Made by a program: the position numbers and the translations under genes. Of a stretch of DNA of 64,000 nucleotides, positions 37,094 to 47,992 are shown piece by piece; within the stretch, counting starts at the first letter, position 1, and each line of letters starts with the position of its first letter. The notes under the pieces were generated by a model. That model saw nothing but the letters and a program-made list of their open reading frames with translations. It had not been told where the DNA came from and did not search any database. Source of the DNA: an uncultured Pelagibacteraceae bacterium (GTDB lineage: Bacteria > Pseudomonadota > Alphaproteobacteria > Pelagibacterales > Pelagibacteraceae). The DNA lies in NCBI GenBank assembly GCA_902572225.1, contig CACGFJ010000003.1:1-64000 (forward strand), in the 5' to 3' direction.

Positions 37094-37921
37094 ATGAAAA
37101 AATTAAAAGTATTAGGACTTGGTATTTTAATATCATCATTTCTAACAATTTCTTCAATTGCAGATCAAATTAAAATAGGAACCGAAGGCGCATATCCGCC
37201 TTGGAATTCTAAAGATTCAGCTGGAAATTTGATCGGCTTTGAAGTCGAATTAGCAAATGAATTATGCAAAATTATGAACCATGATTGCACAATTGTAGAG
37301 CAAGATTGGGATGGAATGATACCAGCTTTAGTCTCAAGAAAATTTGATGCTATTATGGCTGGAATGTCAATAACTGGTGAGAGAATGAAAACAATAAACT
37401 TTTCTCAAGGTTATGCTGATGAAGTTGCATCATTAGCTGTTATGAAAGGATCGAAAAACGAAGGCCTTAAAACAATGTCAGCTATAAATTTATCTGATGT
37501 AAGTGCTGATGAACAAGCAACACTAGATGTTTTGACAAAAGCATTTAAAGGTAAAACAATTGGAGTACAAACAGCAACAATTCACCAGAACTTCTTAGAA
37601 TCTGGTTTAATGGGTAATGTAAAAATAAGAACTTATAAAACTCAAGATGAAGTAAACTTAGATTTATCTGCTGGTAGAATAGATGCAGCACTAGCTGCAG
37701 CAGTTGCTTTTACAGATTATGCAGAAAAATCTGGTAAAGGAGTTGTATTAACTGGACCAACATTTGCAGGTGGAGATTTTGGTAATGGTGTTGGCGTAGG
37801 TATTAGAAAAGGTGACTCTAAACTTTTAAATGATTTTAATGCAGCAATTGATAAAGCTAGAGATGATGGCATTATTAGTAAGCTTGCTATAAAACATTTT
37901 GGTTTTGACGCTTCTATGTAA
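37094..37921 (+). CDS. Polar amino-acid ABC transporter substrate-binding protein
   Basis: Start after TTTGGAGGA; signal peptide; IKIGTEGAYPPWNSKDSAGNLIGFEVELANELCKIM. Confidence 0.92.
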   Translation: MKKLKVLGLGILISSFLTISSIADQIKIGTEGAYPPWNSKDSAGNLIGFEVELANELCKIMNHDCTIVEQDWDGMIPALVSRKFDAIMAGMSITGERMKTINFSQGYADEVASLAVMKGSKNEGLKTMSAINLSDVSADEQATLDVLTKAFKGKTIGVQTATIHQNFLESGLMGNVKIRTYKTQDEVNLDLSAGRIDAALAAAVAFTDYAEKSGKGVVLTGPTFAGGDFGNGVGVGIRKGDSKLLNDFNAAIDKARDDGIISKLAIKHFGFDASM

Positions 37922-37930
37922 TAAATTATT

Positions 37931-37958
37931 TATGGGTGGCTATAGTTAGCCACCTATA
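37931..37958 (+). terminator. Intra-operon hairpin between substrate-binding and permease genes
   Basis: GGTGGCTA-TAGT-TAGCCACC (37935-37954), extendable outward with one G.U pair. Confidence 0.65.
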
Positions 37959-37960
37959 TT

Positions 37961-38653
37961 ATGGAACTTCTATATTTTGGTGATAAAGGTTGGGGAGACG
38001 AGTTATTCTTTGCAACCTTAATGACAATTGCGGTTTCAATAACTGCAATGATAATAGGCTTTATATTTGCTGCTTTATTTACTCCATTAAAATTATCTAA
38101 TAACAAATTTCTTAATTCTATTGGTAATGCTTACACCACTGTTATTAGAGGTGTACCTGAGCTACTAGTAATTTATTTATTTTTCTTTGGTGGAAGTGGA
38201 GCAATTATGTTTGTTGCTTCAATATTTGGTTATAATGATTACATCGAAATTAATGCTTTTTTAACTGGTTCATTTTCAATAGGGATAATATCGGGAGCGT
38301 ATTCAACCGAAGTATTTAGAGGAGCCCTACAATCAATTGATAAAGGTCAGTTCGAAGCTGCTAAAGTTTTAGGTTTTAATAAATATATTTACTTCTTTAA
38401 AATAATTTTGCCTCAAATGCTAAGACTAGCAATTCCAAACTTAAGTAATGTTTGGCAAATTACATTAAAAGATACTTCTCTTATATCTGTAACGGGTTTA
38501 GTTGAAATAATGAGACAATCCTATATTGCGGCTGGCTCAACTAGAGATCCATTATTTTTTTACTCGTTTGCAGCAGTTTTATACTTAATGCTAACATTTT
38601 TAAGTATGCAATTGTTAAACAGATTAGAAACAAAATATAGCAAAGGTTATTAA
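37961..38653 (+). CDS. Polar amino-acid ABC transporter permease (HisQ/OccQ-like)
   Basis: Multi-TM; TVIRGVPELLVIYLFFFGG; EVFRGALQSIDKGQFEAAKVLGFNKYIYFFKIILPQMLRLAIPNL. Confidence 0.9.
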   Translation: MELLYFGDKGWGDELFFATLMTIAVSITAMIIGFIFAALFTPLKLSNNKFLNSIGNAYTTVIRGVPELLVIYLFFFGGSGAIMFVASIFGYNDYIEINAFLTGSFSIGIISGAYSTEVFRGALQSIDKGQFEAAKVLGFNKYIYFFKIILPQMLRLAIPNLSNVWQITLKDTSLISVTGLVEIMRQSYIAAGSTRDPLFFYSFAAVLYLMLTFLSMQLLNRLETKYSKGY

Positions 38654-39330
38654 TGGATATTGAATTAATGATTAATAGTTTTCCTAAGTTGTTAAACGCA
38701 ACTTTGATTACTCTTAAACTATTATCTGTATCTTTAATTCTTGGACTTTTTATTGGGTTAGGTTTTGCAATCTTGAGGATGAATAATAATAAGTTGATTA
38801 ATAAATTTGCTTATGGGTATTCATATATTTTTAGAGGAACACCTTTATTAGTTCAAATCTTCATAATATATTTTGGATTAGGTCAAATTGAATACTTAAG
38901 AACAACATTTTTGTGGGTAGTTTTAAAAGAACCATATTGGTGCGCGATAATTGCATTTTCATTAAATACTGGGGCTTATACTTCAGAAATATTAAGATCA
39001 GCTTTTCAAACAATAAAACCTGGATATTTAGAAGCTGGAAGAAGCCTAGGTATACCTTCAAAAATTATTTTTACAAAAATACAGATTCCTATTGCAATTA
39101 AACAATCTTTGCCAGCCTATGGTAATGAAATTATTTTAATGCTTAAAGGCACATCCTTGGCAAGCACAGTCACACTTATGGACTTAACTGGTGTTGCTAA
39201 ATATATAATTTCAACAACATTTAAGCCTGTTGAGGTATTTATTGTGGCAGGAGGTATTTATTTGTTTATGACTTTTATAATTCATAATGTAATTAAATAT
39301 TTAGAAAAAAAATATGGATTTCAAACATGA
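38653..39330 (+). CDS. Polar amino-acid ABC transporter permease (HisM/OccM-like)
   Basis: Multi-TM; YIFRGTPLLVQIFIIYFGL; EILRSAFQTIKPGYLEAGRSLGIPSKIIFTKIQIPIAIKQSLPAYGNE. Confidence 0.9.
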   Translation: MDIELMINSFPKLLNATLITLKLLSVSLILGLFIGLGFAILRMNNNKLINKFAYGYSYIFRGTPLLVQIFIIYFGLGQIEYLRTTFLWVVLKEPYWCAIIAFSLNTGAYTSEILRSAFQTIKPGYLEAGRSLGIPSKIIFTKIQIPIAIKQSLPAYGNEIILMLKGTSLASTVTLMDLTGVAKYIISTTFKPVEVFIVAGGIYLFMTFIIHNVIKYLEKKYGFQT

Positions 39331-40112
39331 AAATAGCTTGTATACAATTATCTAGTGGAGAAAATTATCAAAGTAATTTTAAAGATATTATTAAATACAT
39401 AAATCAAGCTATAAAAAATAAATCTGATTTAATTATTACACCTGAGACCTCTTCTTTGATGTCTAGTAGTAGAGAAACACTTTTTAAATATTCATATGAA
39501 ATGAATAAAGATCCAATTTTGAAGAAAATTAGGGAAGTTTCAAAAAAATATAAGAAATGGATTTTACTCGGATCAATTTGTGTTAAGGTTAAAAACAAAC
39601 TCAGAAATAGATCTATACTGGTTGGACCAAATGGAAAAATTGTCAAATATTATGACAAAATTAATATGTTTGATGTTAAAATTCCAAATAAAGAACAACA
39701 TAAAGAAAGTAAAACTTTTAAAGCAGGAAATAAATTGGTCACTGCCAACTTACCTTGGGGCAAAATAGGTTTTACAATCTGTTTTGATCTAAGATTTCCT
39801 GAACTTTATAGGAATTTATCAAAAAAAAATTTAAGTTTTATAGCCGTTCCATCAGCTTTTACAAAGTTTACGGGACAAAAACATTGGTTACCACTTTTAA
39901 GAGCAAGAGCGATTGAAAATTTTTGTTATATTTTTGCACCAGCTCAAACTGGTAAAAACACACCTAAAAGAGAAACGTTTGGTCATACAACGATTATTTC
40001 TCCAGACGGAAAAATATTAGCATTAAAAAAATTAGGGAAGGGCGTAATTTATTCAAAAATTAATCCTAAACTTTCTATGGATTTAAGAAAAATTATTCCT
40101 AGTTTAGTTTAA
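39327..40112 (+). CDS. Carbon-nitrogen hydrolase (nitrilase superfamily, Nit2-like)
   Basis: IITPETSSLM, GKIVKYYDKINMFDVKIP, GKIGFTICFDLRFPELYRNLS (Glu-Lys-Cys triad). Confidence 0.88.
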   Translation: MKIACIQLSSGENYQSNFKDIIKYINQAIKNKSDLIITPETSSLMSSSRETLFKYSYEMNKDPILKKIREVSKKYKKWILLGSICVKVKNKLRNRSILVGPNGKIVKYYDKINMFDVKIPNKEQHKESKTFKAGNKLVTANLPWGKIGFTICFDLRFPELYRNLSKKNLSFIAVPSAFTKFTGQKHWLPLLRARAIENFCYIFAPAQTGKNTPKRETFGHTTIISPDGKILALKKLGKGVIYSKINPKLSMDLRKIIPSLV

Positions 40113-43012
40113 TTAACTGTTTCAAAAATTTTAAATAATAATTCTGAGACATGCTTACCTTTTTTCTCAGATAAATCAGATATTTGATGTCTGCAGCTTG
40201 TACCATTTGCAACTATAAAATCTTTTTCATCACTATTATTGATCGCAGGTATTAAAGAAAGATTAGCCATTTTTTTGGAGACTTCATAAGTCTTACTGTC
40301 ATACCCAAATGAACCAGCCATTCCACAACAACTAGACTCTATCATTTTATTATTAATATTTAATTCTGATAAAAGATCAATTAGACCCTTCATTCTATCT
40401 TGTGATTTTTGATGACAGTGCCCGTGGATTAATACATTTTGATCGAACTTATTAGTTTTAATATTATTGTTATTTTTTATTTGTTCTAGAATAAATTCCT
40501 CAAGTAGATAAAATTTATTTTTGATTTGTTCTCTATTATTCACATTTTTTAAAGTCTGATATTCATCGTTAAATGTTAACAAACAAGATGGTTCAATACC
40601 TACAACTGGTAGATCAATATAATTATTTTGGATAACGTAATTATTAAATCTGTTTAGCTCTTCAGAGGCTTTGTCTAATTGACCGTAAGATATATAAGTT
40701 CTTCCACAACAAAGTGGTCTCTTTAATTTGTCTTTACCAAAACTTGGTATAATCGCCTGATAACCAAATTTATTTAATACTTTAATGGCATAAACTAAAT
40801 TTTCATTTTCAAAATTAATATTAAATGTATCTGCAAACAAAATTACTTTATTTTCCGATACTGTCTGACTATCGTAAATCTCTCTTAATGCGTTCTGGTT
40901 TTGAACTTCAGGCATAGACCTTGCTGTTGCAAATCCAAACTTTTCAACAATTGTAGAGATTAGAGGTAGGTTTTTGACCTTATTGAAAAGAGGAGCAACA
41001 ATCTTTAATAACCAAATAAGTCTTGGCATACCTGAGATAACTCTATCTTTAATACGCATGCTAAATTTTTTATAGTAATGAGAAAGAAACTCAGATTTCA
41101 TCTTAGCCATATCAACCGACATAGGACATTCTCTTTGACAAGCTTTACAGCTGACACATAACTCCATAGTTTCATACATGTCTTTTGATGCAAATGAACC
41201 TTCTGGAAGTTGATTAGATAAAGCTAATCTTAAAGTATTTGCTCTACCTCGAACTAAATCTTTTTCTTCTTTAGTTACTCTGTATGATGGACACATCACA
41301 CCAGAGTCTAGTTTTCTACAAGCACCATTGTTATTACACATCTCAATAGCATCAGAGAATTGGCCCCAGTTTGACCAATCATAATGTGTATTTATGTTTT
41401 CAGTTTGATAACCTGATTTATATCTCATTAAAGATCTATCATTTGATTTAAACGGTCGAACAATTTTACCTGGATTTAGAAGGTTTTTACTATCGAATGT
41501 ATCTTTTATTTCTTCAAAAGCGTTTGTGATTTTTTTACCAAACATCATTTCATGGAATTCTGATCTAACAATTCCATCACCATGTTCTCCTGAGTGAGAA
41601 CCTTTATAATCCTTAACCATTTCAAAAGCTTCTTCAGATATAGATCTCATGTTTTGTATATCTTTGTCTGATTTCATATTTAAAACTGGTCTTACGTGTA
41701 GAGTTCCAACGGATGCATGTGCATAAAACATTCCACTTGTTCCATATTTTTTAAATATTTCTTTTAATCTTGCTGTATAGTCAGCTAAATGTTCTAGAGA
41801 AACTGCACAATCTTCAATAAATGCAACTGGTTTTTTATCACCTTTCATTGACATTAAAATATTTAATCCAGCTTTTCTTATTTCGAAAACTTCTTTCTGC
41901 TCTGAAAGATCTGAATAATATGAAAACTCGTTTTTTTTGTTTTGGTTTAAAACTAAATATTCTAGATCCTTTATTTTCTTTTCATAAACACTTTTCTCTG
42001 TATCAATAAATTCTACCATCAAAACAGCTTCAGGATTTCCTTTGATGTATTTTTTTATACCCCCAGCATACATTGGTATTTCTTTTGCTAAATTTAATAA
42101 ATTCTGGTCCATCAATTCAACACAAGTTGGTTTTAATTTTACTATCTCTTTTGATAATTCCATTGCTTGATGGAAATTATCAAAGTAGCAAACACCTAAA
42201 ATTTTATTATTTGGTATTTCTGATAATTTTAATTTTATTTTATTAAATAAAGATAATGTTCCTTCAGAGCCAACAAGAAGATTTGATGAATTAAATCCTT
42301 TTGGATCAATTAGATCGATATTATATCCTCCAACTCTTCTTTGCGTTGTTGGCCAATTAGCATCAATTTCGCCTCCAACTTGTTGTCTTACATCGATAAA
42401 TTTATCTATGATTTTATAAAGTCTATCTTGGTTATTCTTAGTAGCTAAATAATTCTTATTTATCTGGTCAAAATTAAATATAGAACCATCATCTAATATT
42501 GCTTCAATAGCTAATACGTTATGAACCATGTTGCCATAATATAAAGATCTTGATCCACAGGAATTATTAGCTGACATTCCTCCAATAGTTGCTCTACTAC
42601 TTGTTGAAACATCCACTGGAAACCAAAGACCATGAGGCTTCAAATATGCATTTAGATGATCTAATACGACACCTGGTTGAACCCATACATATTTTTCTTC
42701 AACATTAAGTTCTAAAATTTTATTCTGATGTTTAGAGTAATCTAGTACAACACTTTCCCCAACGGTTTGACCACATTGAGAACTTCCACCACCTCTAGCT
42801 AATAGAGGCACTGAATTCTTTTGTGAATACTCCATTAAACTTAAAACATCATTAGTATCTTTTGGAAGAACTACACCAAGGGGTTTAATTTGATATACAG
42901 AAGCATCGGTACTGTATCTTCCACGTGAGAATTCATCGAATAAAGTTTTTCCATCAACTTTGTTACTAATTTCTTTACCAATTTTTTGTATCTGATCTGA
43001 ATTAAACCGCAT
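40109..43012 (-). CDS. FAD-linked oxidase / Fe-S oxidoreductase fusion (GlcD-GlcF / YdiJ-like)
   Basis: FAD_binding_4 region (LLARGGGSSQCGQTVGESVVLDYS; SANNSCGSRSLYYGN); CVSCKACQRECP ferredoxin motif; CCGxxY/CCGMAGSFGY C-terminal CCG motifs. Confidence 0.9.
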   Translation of the reverse strand: MRFNSDQIQKIGKEISNKVDGKTLFDEFSRGRYSTDASVYQIKPLGVVLPKDTNDVLSLMEYSQKNSVPLLARGGGSSQCGQTVGESVVLDYSKHQNKILELNVEEKYVWVQPGVVLDHLNAYLKPHGLWFPVDVSTSSRATIGGMSANNSCGSRSLYYGNMVHNVLAIEAILDDGSIFNFDQINKNYLATKNNQDRLYKIIDKFIDVRQQVGGEIDANWPTTQRRVGGYNIDLIDPKGFNSSNLLVGSEGTLSLFNKIKLKLSEIPNNKILGVCYFDNFHQAMELSKEIVKLKPTCVELMDQNLLNLAKEIPMYAGGIKKYIKGNPEAVLMVEFIDTEKSVYEKKIKDLEYLVLNQNKKNEFSYYSDLSEQKEVFEIRKAGLNILMSMKGDKKPVAFIEDCAVSLEHLADYTARLKEIFKKYGTSGMFYAHASVGTLHVRPVLNMKSDKDIQNMRSISEEAFEMVKDYKGSHSGEHGDGIVRSEFHEMMFGKKITNAFEEIKDTFDSKNLLNPGKIVRPFKSNDRSLMRYKSGYQTENINTHYDWSNWGQFSDAIEMCNNNGACRKLDSGVMCPSYRVTKEEKDLVRGRANTLRLALSNQLPEGSFASKDMYETMELCVSCKACQRECPMSVDMAKMKSEFLSHYYKKFSMRIKDRVISGMPRLIWLLKIVAPLFNKVKNLPLISTIVEKFGFATARSMPEVQNQNALREIYDSQTVSENKVILFADTFNINFENENLVYAIKVLNKFGYQAIIPSFGKDKLKRPLCCGRTYISYGQLDKASEELNRFNNYVIQNNYIDLPVVGIEPSCLLTFNDEYQTLKNVNNREQIKNKFYLLEEFILEQIKNNNNIKTNKFDQNVLIHGHCHQKSQDRMKGLIDLLSELNINNKMIESSCCGMAGSFGYDSKTYEVSKKMANLSLIPAINNSDEKDFIVANGTSCRHQISDLSEKKGKHVSELLFKIFETVN

Positions 43013-43029
43013 AAAACTTAATTAAAGGT

Positions 43030-44184
43030 TTATTTATTTTTGTAAACCAGTTTGCCGAACTTTTTTAACGCGGCCTCAGAAATCTCTAAACCTAAACCAG
43101 GTTTTTCATTTAAATGTATCCATCCATCACTCATTTTATGTGGATTTTCAAATAATTGAGCCTGCAAAGGATCTCTTTCATCATCAAATGACTCAACTAT
43201 TCTTCCAGCTGGAGTTGATGCTACTAATGGAGCATGAATATAACAATCATGATGTGGTGCTACATCTATATGATTTAATTCACACAGTGCAGAGAGTTTT
43301 TTTCCATTAGTAAAACCACCAAACATTGTGCAATCAAATTGTAAAATTTGTATTGCATCTTCTTCAATCATGGACCTGCATCCATAAATAGTTATTTCAC
43401 TTTCACCACCTGATAATGGAATTTTAGTTTGTTTTGATAAAAGTTTTAAAGTCCTTCTGTCATCTTCCCATCTAACAGGTTCTTCAATCCATGTAGGATT
43501 AAATCTCTCAAATTCTTTTACACCTTCAATTGCAGTTTTTAGATCCCATGCTCTATTAACATCAACCATTAAATTTTTTTGATCTCCAATTTCATCTCTA
43601 ATAATTTCCAATCTCTTAGCATCCTCTTTGATGCTAAGCCCTCCAACTTTAACTTTAAAACTTTGATGACCAATATTTACTAATTTTTTAATTTCATCTC
43701 TTAATTCTTTTTCGTCTTTTCCATCTCTGTAATAAGCACATGTAACATAAACAGGAATTTTATTTCTGTATCCTCCAAATAATTTATACAATGGGATATT
43801 TGAAGCTTTTCCTATCAAATCCCAACATGCAATATCCAAAGCTGCAGAAATTCTGATTAATGCTTCTCTGCTCCAGCCTTTTTCACTACTGACTCGAGTA
43901 TCAGTTAATTTGAAAATTTTTTCATAAATTTTTTCAGGGCAAAATGGATCTTCTCCAATTATTAAATCTTGTAAGCCATTTGAAAATGGTTTGATGATAG
44001 GAGCAATATCAGTATAGCTTGTTGCTAAACCAAAGCCTGAATGACCATCTTTAGTTTTAATTTTAATTAAAAGTTCGTTAGCTGTTGGAACAATAAAGTG
44101 ACTAACCCAATGTGGTTTTACTTCATCTGGATTATTAAGAACATAAACTTCTAGGCTATCAATTAAATTACTACTATTTGTCAT
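43030..44184 (-). CDS. Mandelate racemase/muconate lactonizing enzyme (enolase superfamily)
   Basis: FKVKVGGLSIKEDAKRLE (KxK), LMVDVNRAWD, TWIEEPVRWED, SGGESE metal-ligand series, HHDCYIHAPLV. Confidence 0.88.
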   Translation of the reverse strand: MTNSSNLIDSLEVYVLNNPDEVKPHWVSHFIVPTANELLIKIKTKDGHSGFGLATSYTDIAPIIKPFSNGLQDLIIGEDPFCPEKIYEKIFKLTDTRVSSEKGWSREALIRISAALDIACWDLIGKASNIPLYKLFGGYRNKIPVYVTCAYYRDGKDEKELRDEIKKLVNIGHQSFKVKVGGLSIKEDAKRLEIIRDEIGDQKNLMVDVNRAWDLKTAIEGVKEFERFNPTWIEEPVRWEDDRRTLKLLSKQTKIPLSGGESEITIYGCRSMIEEDAIQILQFDCTMFGGFTNGKKLSALCELNHIDVAPHHDCYIHAPLVASTPAGRIVESFDDERDPLQAQLFENPHKMSDGWIHLNEKPGLGLEISEAALKKFGKLVYKNK

Positions 44185-44229
44185 ATATTATAAATTTGAT
44201 TATATAATTTCTTTAGCATATACAGCGTT

Positions 44230-45402
44230 ATGGCAATTTCAAATAATATAAGACCTGGTCGACATTTTTTACAAATTCCAGGACCAACAAATGTCCCAGA
44301 TAGAGTTCTAAGAGCAATGGATTATCCAACTATAGATCACAGAGGTCCTGACTTTGCTGAATTAGGATTAAGAGTTTTAGATCGAATAAAATTAATTTTT
44401 AAAACTTCTGAACCTGTAATAATTTTTCCAGCTTCAGGAACAGGAGCTTGGGAAGCTGCACTTGTAAACACTTTAAGTGCTGGTGATAAAATCTTGATGT
44501 TTGAAACCGGACATTTCTCAACTCTTTGGTGGGATATTGCTCAAAAATTTAAAATTGAAGTAGACTTTGTTGAAGGTGATTGGAGAACAGGTGTTGACCC
44601 AAACATTGTTGAGCAAAAACTAAAAGAAGATAAAGATAAAAAAATTAAAGCAGTTTGTGCAGTGCATAATGAAACTTCTACTGGTGTTACAAGTAGAATT
44701 GGAGAAATTAGAAAAGCTATGGATAATGCGGAACATCCAGCTTTATTATTTGTTGATACTATATCTTCATTAGGCTCTATTGATTATAGACATGAAGAGT
44801 GGAAAGTTGATGTAACTGTTGGGGGTTCTCAAAAAGGATTACTATTACCACCAGGACTTTCTTTTAATGCAATAAGTTCTAAAGCTTTGGAGGCATATAA
44901 AACATCTGAATTACCAAAATCGTATTGGGATTGGGGACCGATGTTAGAGAATAATAAAAAAGGTTACTTTCCTTATACACCAGCCACAAATTTATTTTAT
45001 GGTTTGGATGAAGCAATCAATATACTTACAGAAGAAGGTTTAGATAATGTTTTCAAAAGACACAAAAGATTTGCAGAAGCTACAAGAGTTGCAGTCAATT
45101 CGTGGGGATTAGAAATACTTTGTAAAAATCCAGAAGAATACTCAGACTCATTAACAGCAGTAATGGTTCCAGATGGTCATGATGCAGATTTTTTAAGAAA
45201 AACTATTTTAGATCATTACAACATGTCATTAGGAACAGGACTTGCAAAAGTTGCGGGCAAAATTTTTAGAATTGGCCACTTGGGTGATTTTAACGAACTC
45301 ATGTTAGCTGGAACATTGGCAGGTGTTGAAATGGGTTTAATGAAATCTAAAATACCTTATAAAAAAGGTGGAATACTTAAGGCACTTGAGTATCTTTGTT
45401 AA
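44230..45402 (+). CDS. Serine--glyoxylate aminotransferase family
   Basis: QIPGPTNVPDRVLRAMDYPTIDHRGPDFAELG; VTVGGSQKGLLLPPGLSF PLP lysine. Confidence 0.9.
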   Translation: MAISNNIRPGRHFLQIPGPTNVPDRVLRAMDYPTIDHRGPDFAELGLRVLDRIKLIFKTSEPVIIFPASGTGAWEAALVNTLSAGDKILMFETGHFSTLWWDIAQKFKIEVDFVEGDWRTGVDPNIVEQKLKEDKDKKIKAVCAVHNETSTGVTSRIGEIRKAMDNAEHPALLFVDTISSLGSIDYRHEEWKVDVTVGGSQKGLLLPPGLSFNAISSKALEAYKTSELPKSYWDWGPMLENNKKGYFPYTPATNLFYGLDEAINILTEEGLDNVFKRHKRFAEATRVAVNSWGLEILCKNPEEYSDSLTAVMVPDGHDADFLRKTILDHYNMSLGTGLAKVAGKIFRIGHLGDFNELMLAGTLAGVEMGLMKSKIPYKKGGILKALEYLC

Positions 45403-45420
45403 TCAATCAAGTTGTGAATT

Positions 45421-46398
45421 ATGCTTGATTTTTGCATCATAGGATCGGGAATTTCTGGATCAACGATAGCAAACTTATTAAATAAAAAATATTCCGTTGC
45501 AATTTATGATAAAGCAAGAGGTTATGGTGGAAGAAGTTCATTTAAAAAATACAAAGATAAAGTTGGATTTGATCATGGACTTCAATATATCTCTCCAAAA
45601 TCTAAAAAATTTAAAACATTTACTAATCAACTTATTAAGAAAAAAGTTTTAAAAAAGTGGGAAGGAAATCATTTATTTCTGCATAAAACGGTTAAAGAAA
45701 TTAAAAATCATTTAAAATTAATTGGAACAAAAGGAAACAACTCTATTAGCAAACATTTATTAAAGAAAATTAAATGTAATTTTGAACATGAACTTACAAA
45801 TATAAAGAGATTAAATGATCATTGGGAATTAACATTTAAAAATGATGTAAAACAAATTTGTAAAAATCTTATTTTGACTTGTCCATTTCCTCAAAGTAAG
45901 AAATTAGGACAAAAATATTTAAATAAATCCTATTTAAATCAAAAAGTTAAAATGGATGCTAATTTAACAGTCATGATTGTCTCTAATAAGCTTAAACAAT
46001 CAAATAGTAGTTATTTTTTTAATGATGATATGCTTGGTTGGGCTGCATACGAAAATAGTAAGAAAAGATTTAAATTTAAGTATGATTTATGGACACTTCA
46101 AAGCACATACAAATATGGTAATAAATTCACTAAAGATTATAGAAACAAAAGAAAATACTACACAAATCAACTAGTTAAAAAATTTGAAAAATTAACAAAG
46201 TTAAAAATCAAAAAAATTCATCACTCTAGAATTCATGGCTGGATGTATTCATCAAATTCAAAGCCACTCAAACAATTATCTTTATGGAATAAGTCTTTAA
46301 AATTAGGTTTATGTGGTGATTATTTTGGAGGACCAAGATTAGAAAATGGGTGGCAAAGTGCACACGATTTACACAGTAAAATACGATATGGTAAATAA
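45421..46398 (+). CDS. FAD-dependent amine-oxidase/renalase-like oxidoreductase
   Basis: FCIIGSGISGSTIANLLNKKYSVAIYDKARGYGGRSSFKK; C-terminal LGLCGDYFGGPRLENGWQSAHDL. Confidence 0.8.
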   Translation: MLDFCIIGSGISGSTIANLLNKKYSVAIYDKARGYGGRSSFKKYKDKVGFDHGLQYISPKSKKFKTFTNQLIKKKVLKKWEGNHLFLHKTVKEIKNHLKLIGTKGNNSISKHLLKKIKCNFEHELTNIKRLNDHWELTFKNDVKQICKNLILTCPFPQSKKLGQKYLNKSYLNQKVKMDANLTVMIVSNKLKQSNSSYFFNDDMLGWAAYENSKKRFKFKYDLWTLQSTYKYGNKFTKDYRNKRKYYTNQLVKKFEKLTKLKIKKIHHSRIHGWMYSSNSKPLKQLSLWNKSLKLGLCGDYFGGPRLENGWQSAHDLHSKIRYGK

Positions 46399-46869
46399 AT
46401 GAAAATTATATTTTCGATAGTAATTTTACTTTTTTCATCATCAATTAGTTTTTCTAAAAATACTGATATTATCCATGACTTTAAAATTACTTTTGATTGT
46501 AAATTAGAAAAAATAATGATCAAAAATAAAGATTTTAATTATCAAACTTTTACTGCAGATAATATTGAGGTAGATAAAAAAAAAGTTTTAAAAGTTGTAG
46601 CAGCACAACCAAGTAAACTTACTATTAATGGTTTATCAGAATTTATAGATACTTATTCAGATATAAGTAAAGACAACGTTAGAATTGCAAAAAATGATAC
46701 CATTTTGTTTAAGAATATAGATAAAGAAAAAAAATATTCAGAGTCAGTATTTTTAAATAGATCAACTGGCGAATTAATTCATGAAGTTACAAAAAATATG
46801 AAAACTAAAGATAATGAAAAATATATTTCTTTCTTTGATTGTAATAATAAATGGAAATCCAATAATTAA
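46399..46869 (+). CDS. Exported hypothetical protein
   Basis: Signal peptide MKIIFSIVILLFSSSISFSKN; two Cys; no domain recognised. Confidence 0.55.
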   Translation: MKIIFSIVILLFSSSISFSKNTDIIHDFKITFDCKLEKIMIKNKDFNYQTFTADNIEVDKKKVLKVVAAQPSKLTINGLSEFIDTYSDISKDNVRIAKNDTILFKNIDKEKKYSESVFLNRSTGELIHEVTKNMKTKDNEKYISFFDCNNKWKSNN

Positions 46870-46963
46870 TAATTTTATATATTCACGAAAACCTAAAGTT
46901 TGTGATAAAGTTTATGAATTGAATAATGGATTGATAACGAAAAAAAAAAGCTAATTTAATTTA

Positions 46964-47992
46964 ATGAAAATTTTTAAAAAAACACCTTTTATAATTGCAG
47001 AAGCAGGAGTTAATCATAATGGATCATTTAATAGAGCCATAAAGCTAATAAAAGAAGCTAAAATAACAGGAGCAGATTGTATTAAATTTCAAAATTTTAA
47101 AGCTGCAAAATTAGTTACAAAAAAATCACCAAAACCAAATTATCAAAATAAAAATGTAGGAAAAAAAATTACTCAATATGATATGTTAAAATCTTTAGAA
47201 ATATCGGAGAGTAAATATTTTGATTTGGTAAAAGCATGTAATAAAAATAAAATTATATTTTCATCTACACCTTACAACAAAGATGATGTAATTTTTTTAA
47301 ATAAATTAAATGTTAAATTTTTTAAACTTGCTTCTATACATATATTTGAGCCAGAATTTGTTGAATTTGTAATAAGATTTGATAAGCCAATAATAATATC
47401 AACAGGAATGGCATCAGAAAAAGATGTAAAAATTATTAATGATTTATTTATAAAAAAAAATTTCAAAAAATATTTTTTATTACAATGTACATCGGATTAC
47501 CCAGCTCAAGAAACAGAAGCAAATATAAATGTTCTTGATACATATAAAAAAAAATTCACAACTAATATAGGATATTCAGATCATACCACTAGCAATTTAA
47601 GTTCAATATTAGCATTATCTAAAGGTGCTAAAGTTTTTGAAAAACACTTTACTCTTAACAAAAATCTTCCAGGCCCTGATCATTCTTCTTCCTACGAACC
47701 AAAAGAATTTAAAAAATATGTTAATGATCTTAAGATTTGTTTTAAAATTTTAGGATCTGATAAAAAAAAAATTACAAATAGAGAAAAATTAAATTTTAAG
47801 TTAATGCGTAGGTCTTTAGTATCAACTAAAAAAATTGACAAGGGAGAGATTATAAGTTTTAAAAAATTAGAATATAAAAGACCTTTGCAAAATAATATTA
47901 TTCCATCATATGAAAAATTATTAAAAGGAAAACTTAAAGCTAAAAGAAATATTTTGCCAGGTGAGTTTTTGAAAAAAAACAACACAATATGA
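46964..47992 (+). CDS. N-acetylneuraminate synthase (NeuB/PseI/LegI) family with SAF domain
   Basis: FIIAEAGVNHNGSFNRAIKLIKEAKITGADCIKFQNFKA; IISTGMAS; GYSDHTTSNLSSILALSKGAKVFEKHFTLNKNLPGPDHSSS. Confidence 0.9.
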   Translation: MKIFKKTPFIIAEAGVNHNGSFNRAIKLIKEAKITGADCIKFQNFKAAKLVTKKSPKPNYQNKNVGKKITQYDMLKSLEISESKYFDLVKACNKNKIIFSSTPYNKDDVIFLNKLNVKFFKLASIHIFEPEFVEFVIRFDKPIIISTGMASEKDVKIINDLFIKKNFKKYFLLQCTSDYPAQETEANINVLDTYKKKFTTNIGYSDHTTSNLSSILALSKGAKVFEKHFTLNKNLPGPDHSSSYEPKEFKKYVNDLKICFKILGSDKKKITNREKLNFKLMRRSLVSTKKIDKGEIISFKKLEYKRPLQNNIIPSYEKLLKGKLKAKRNILPGEFLKKNNTI

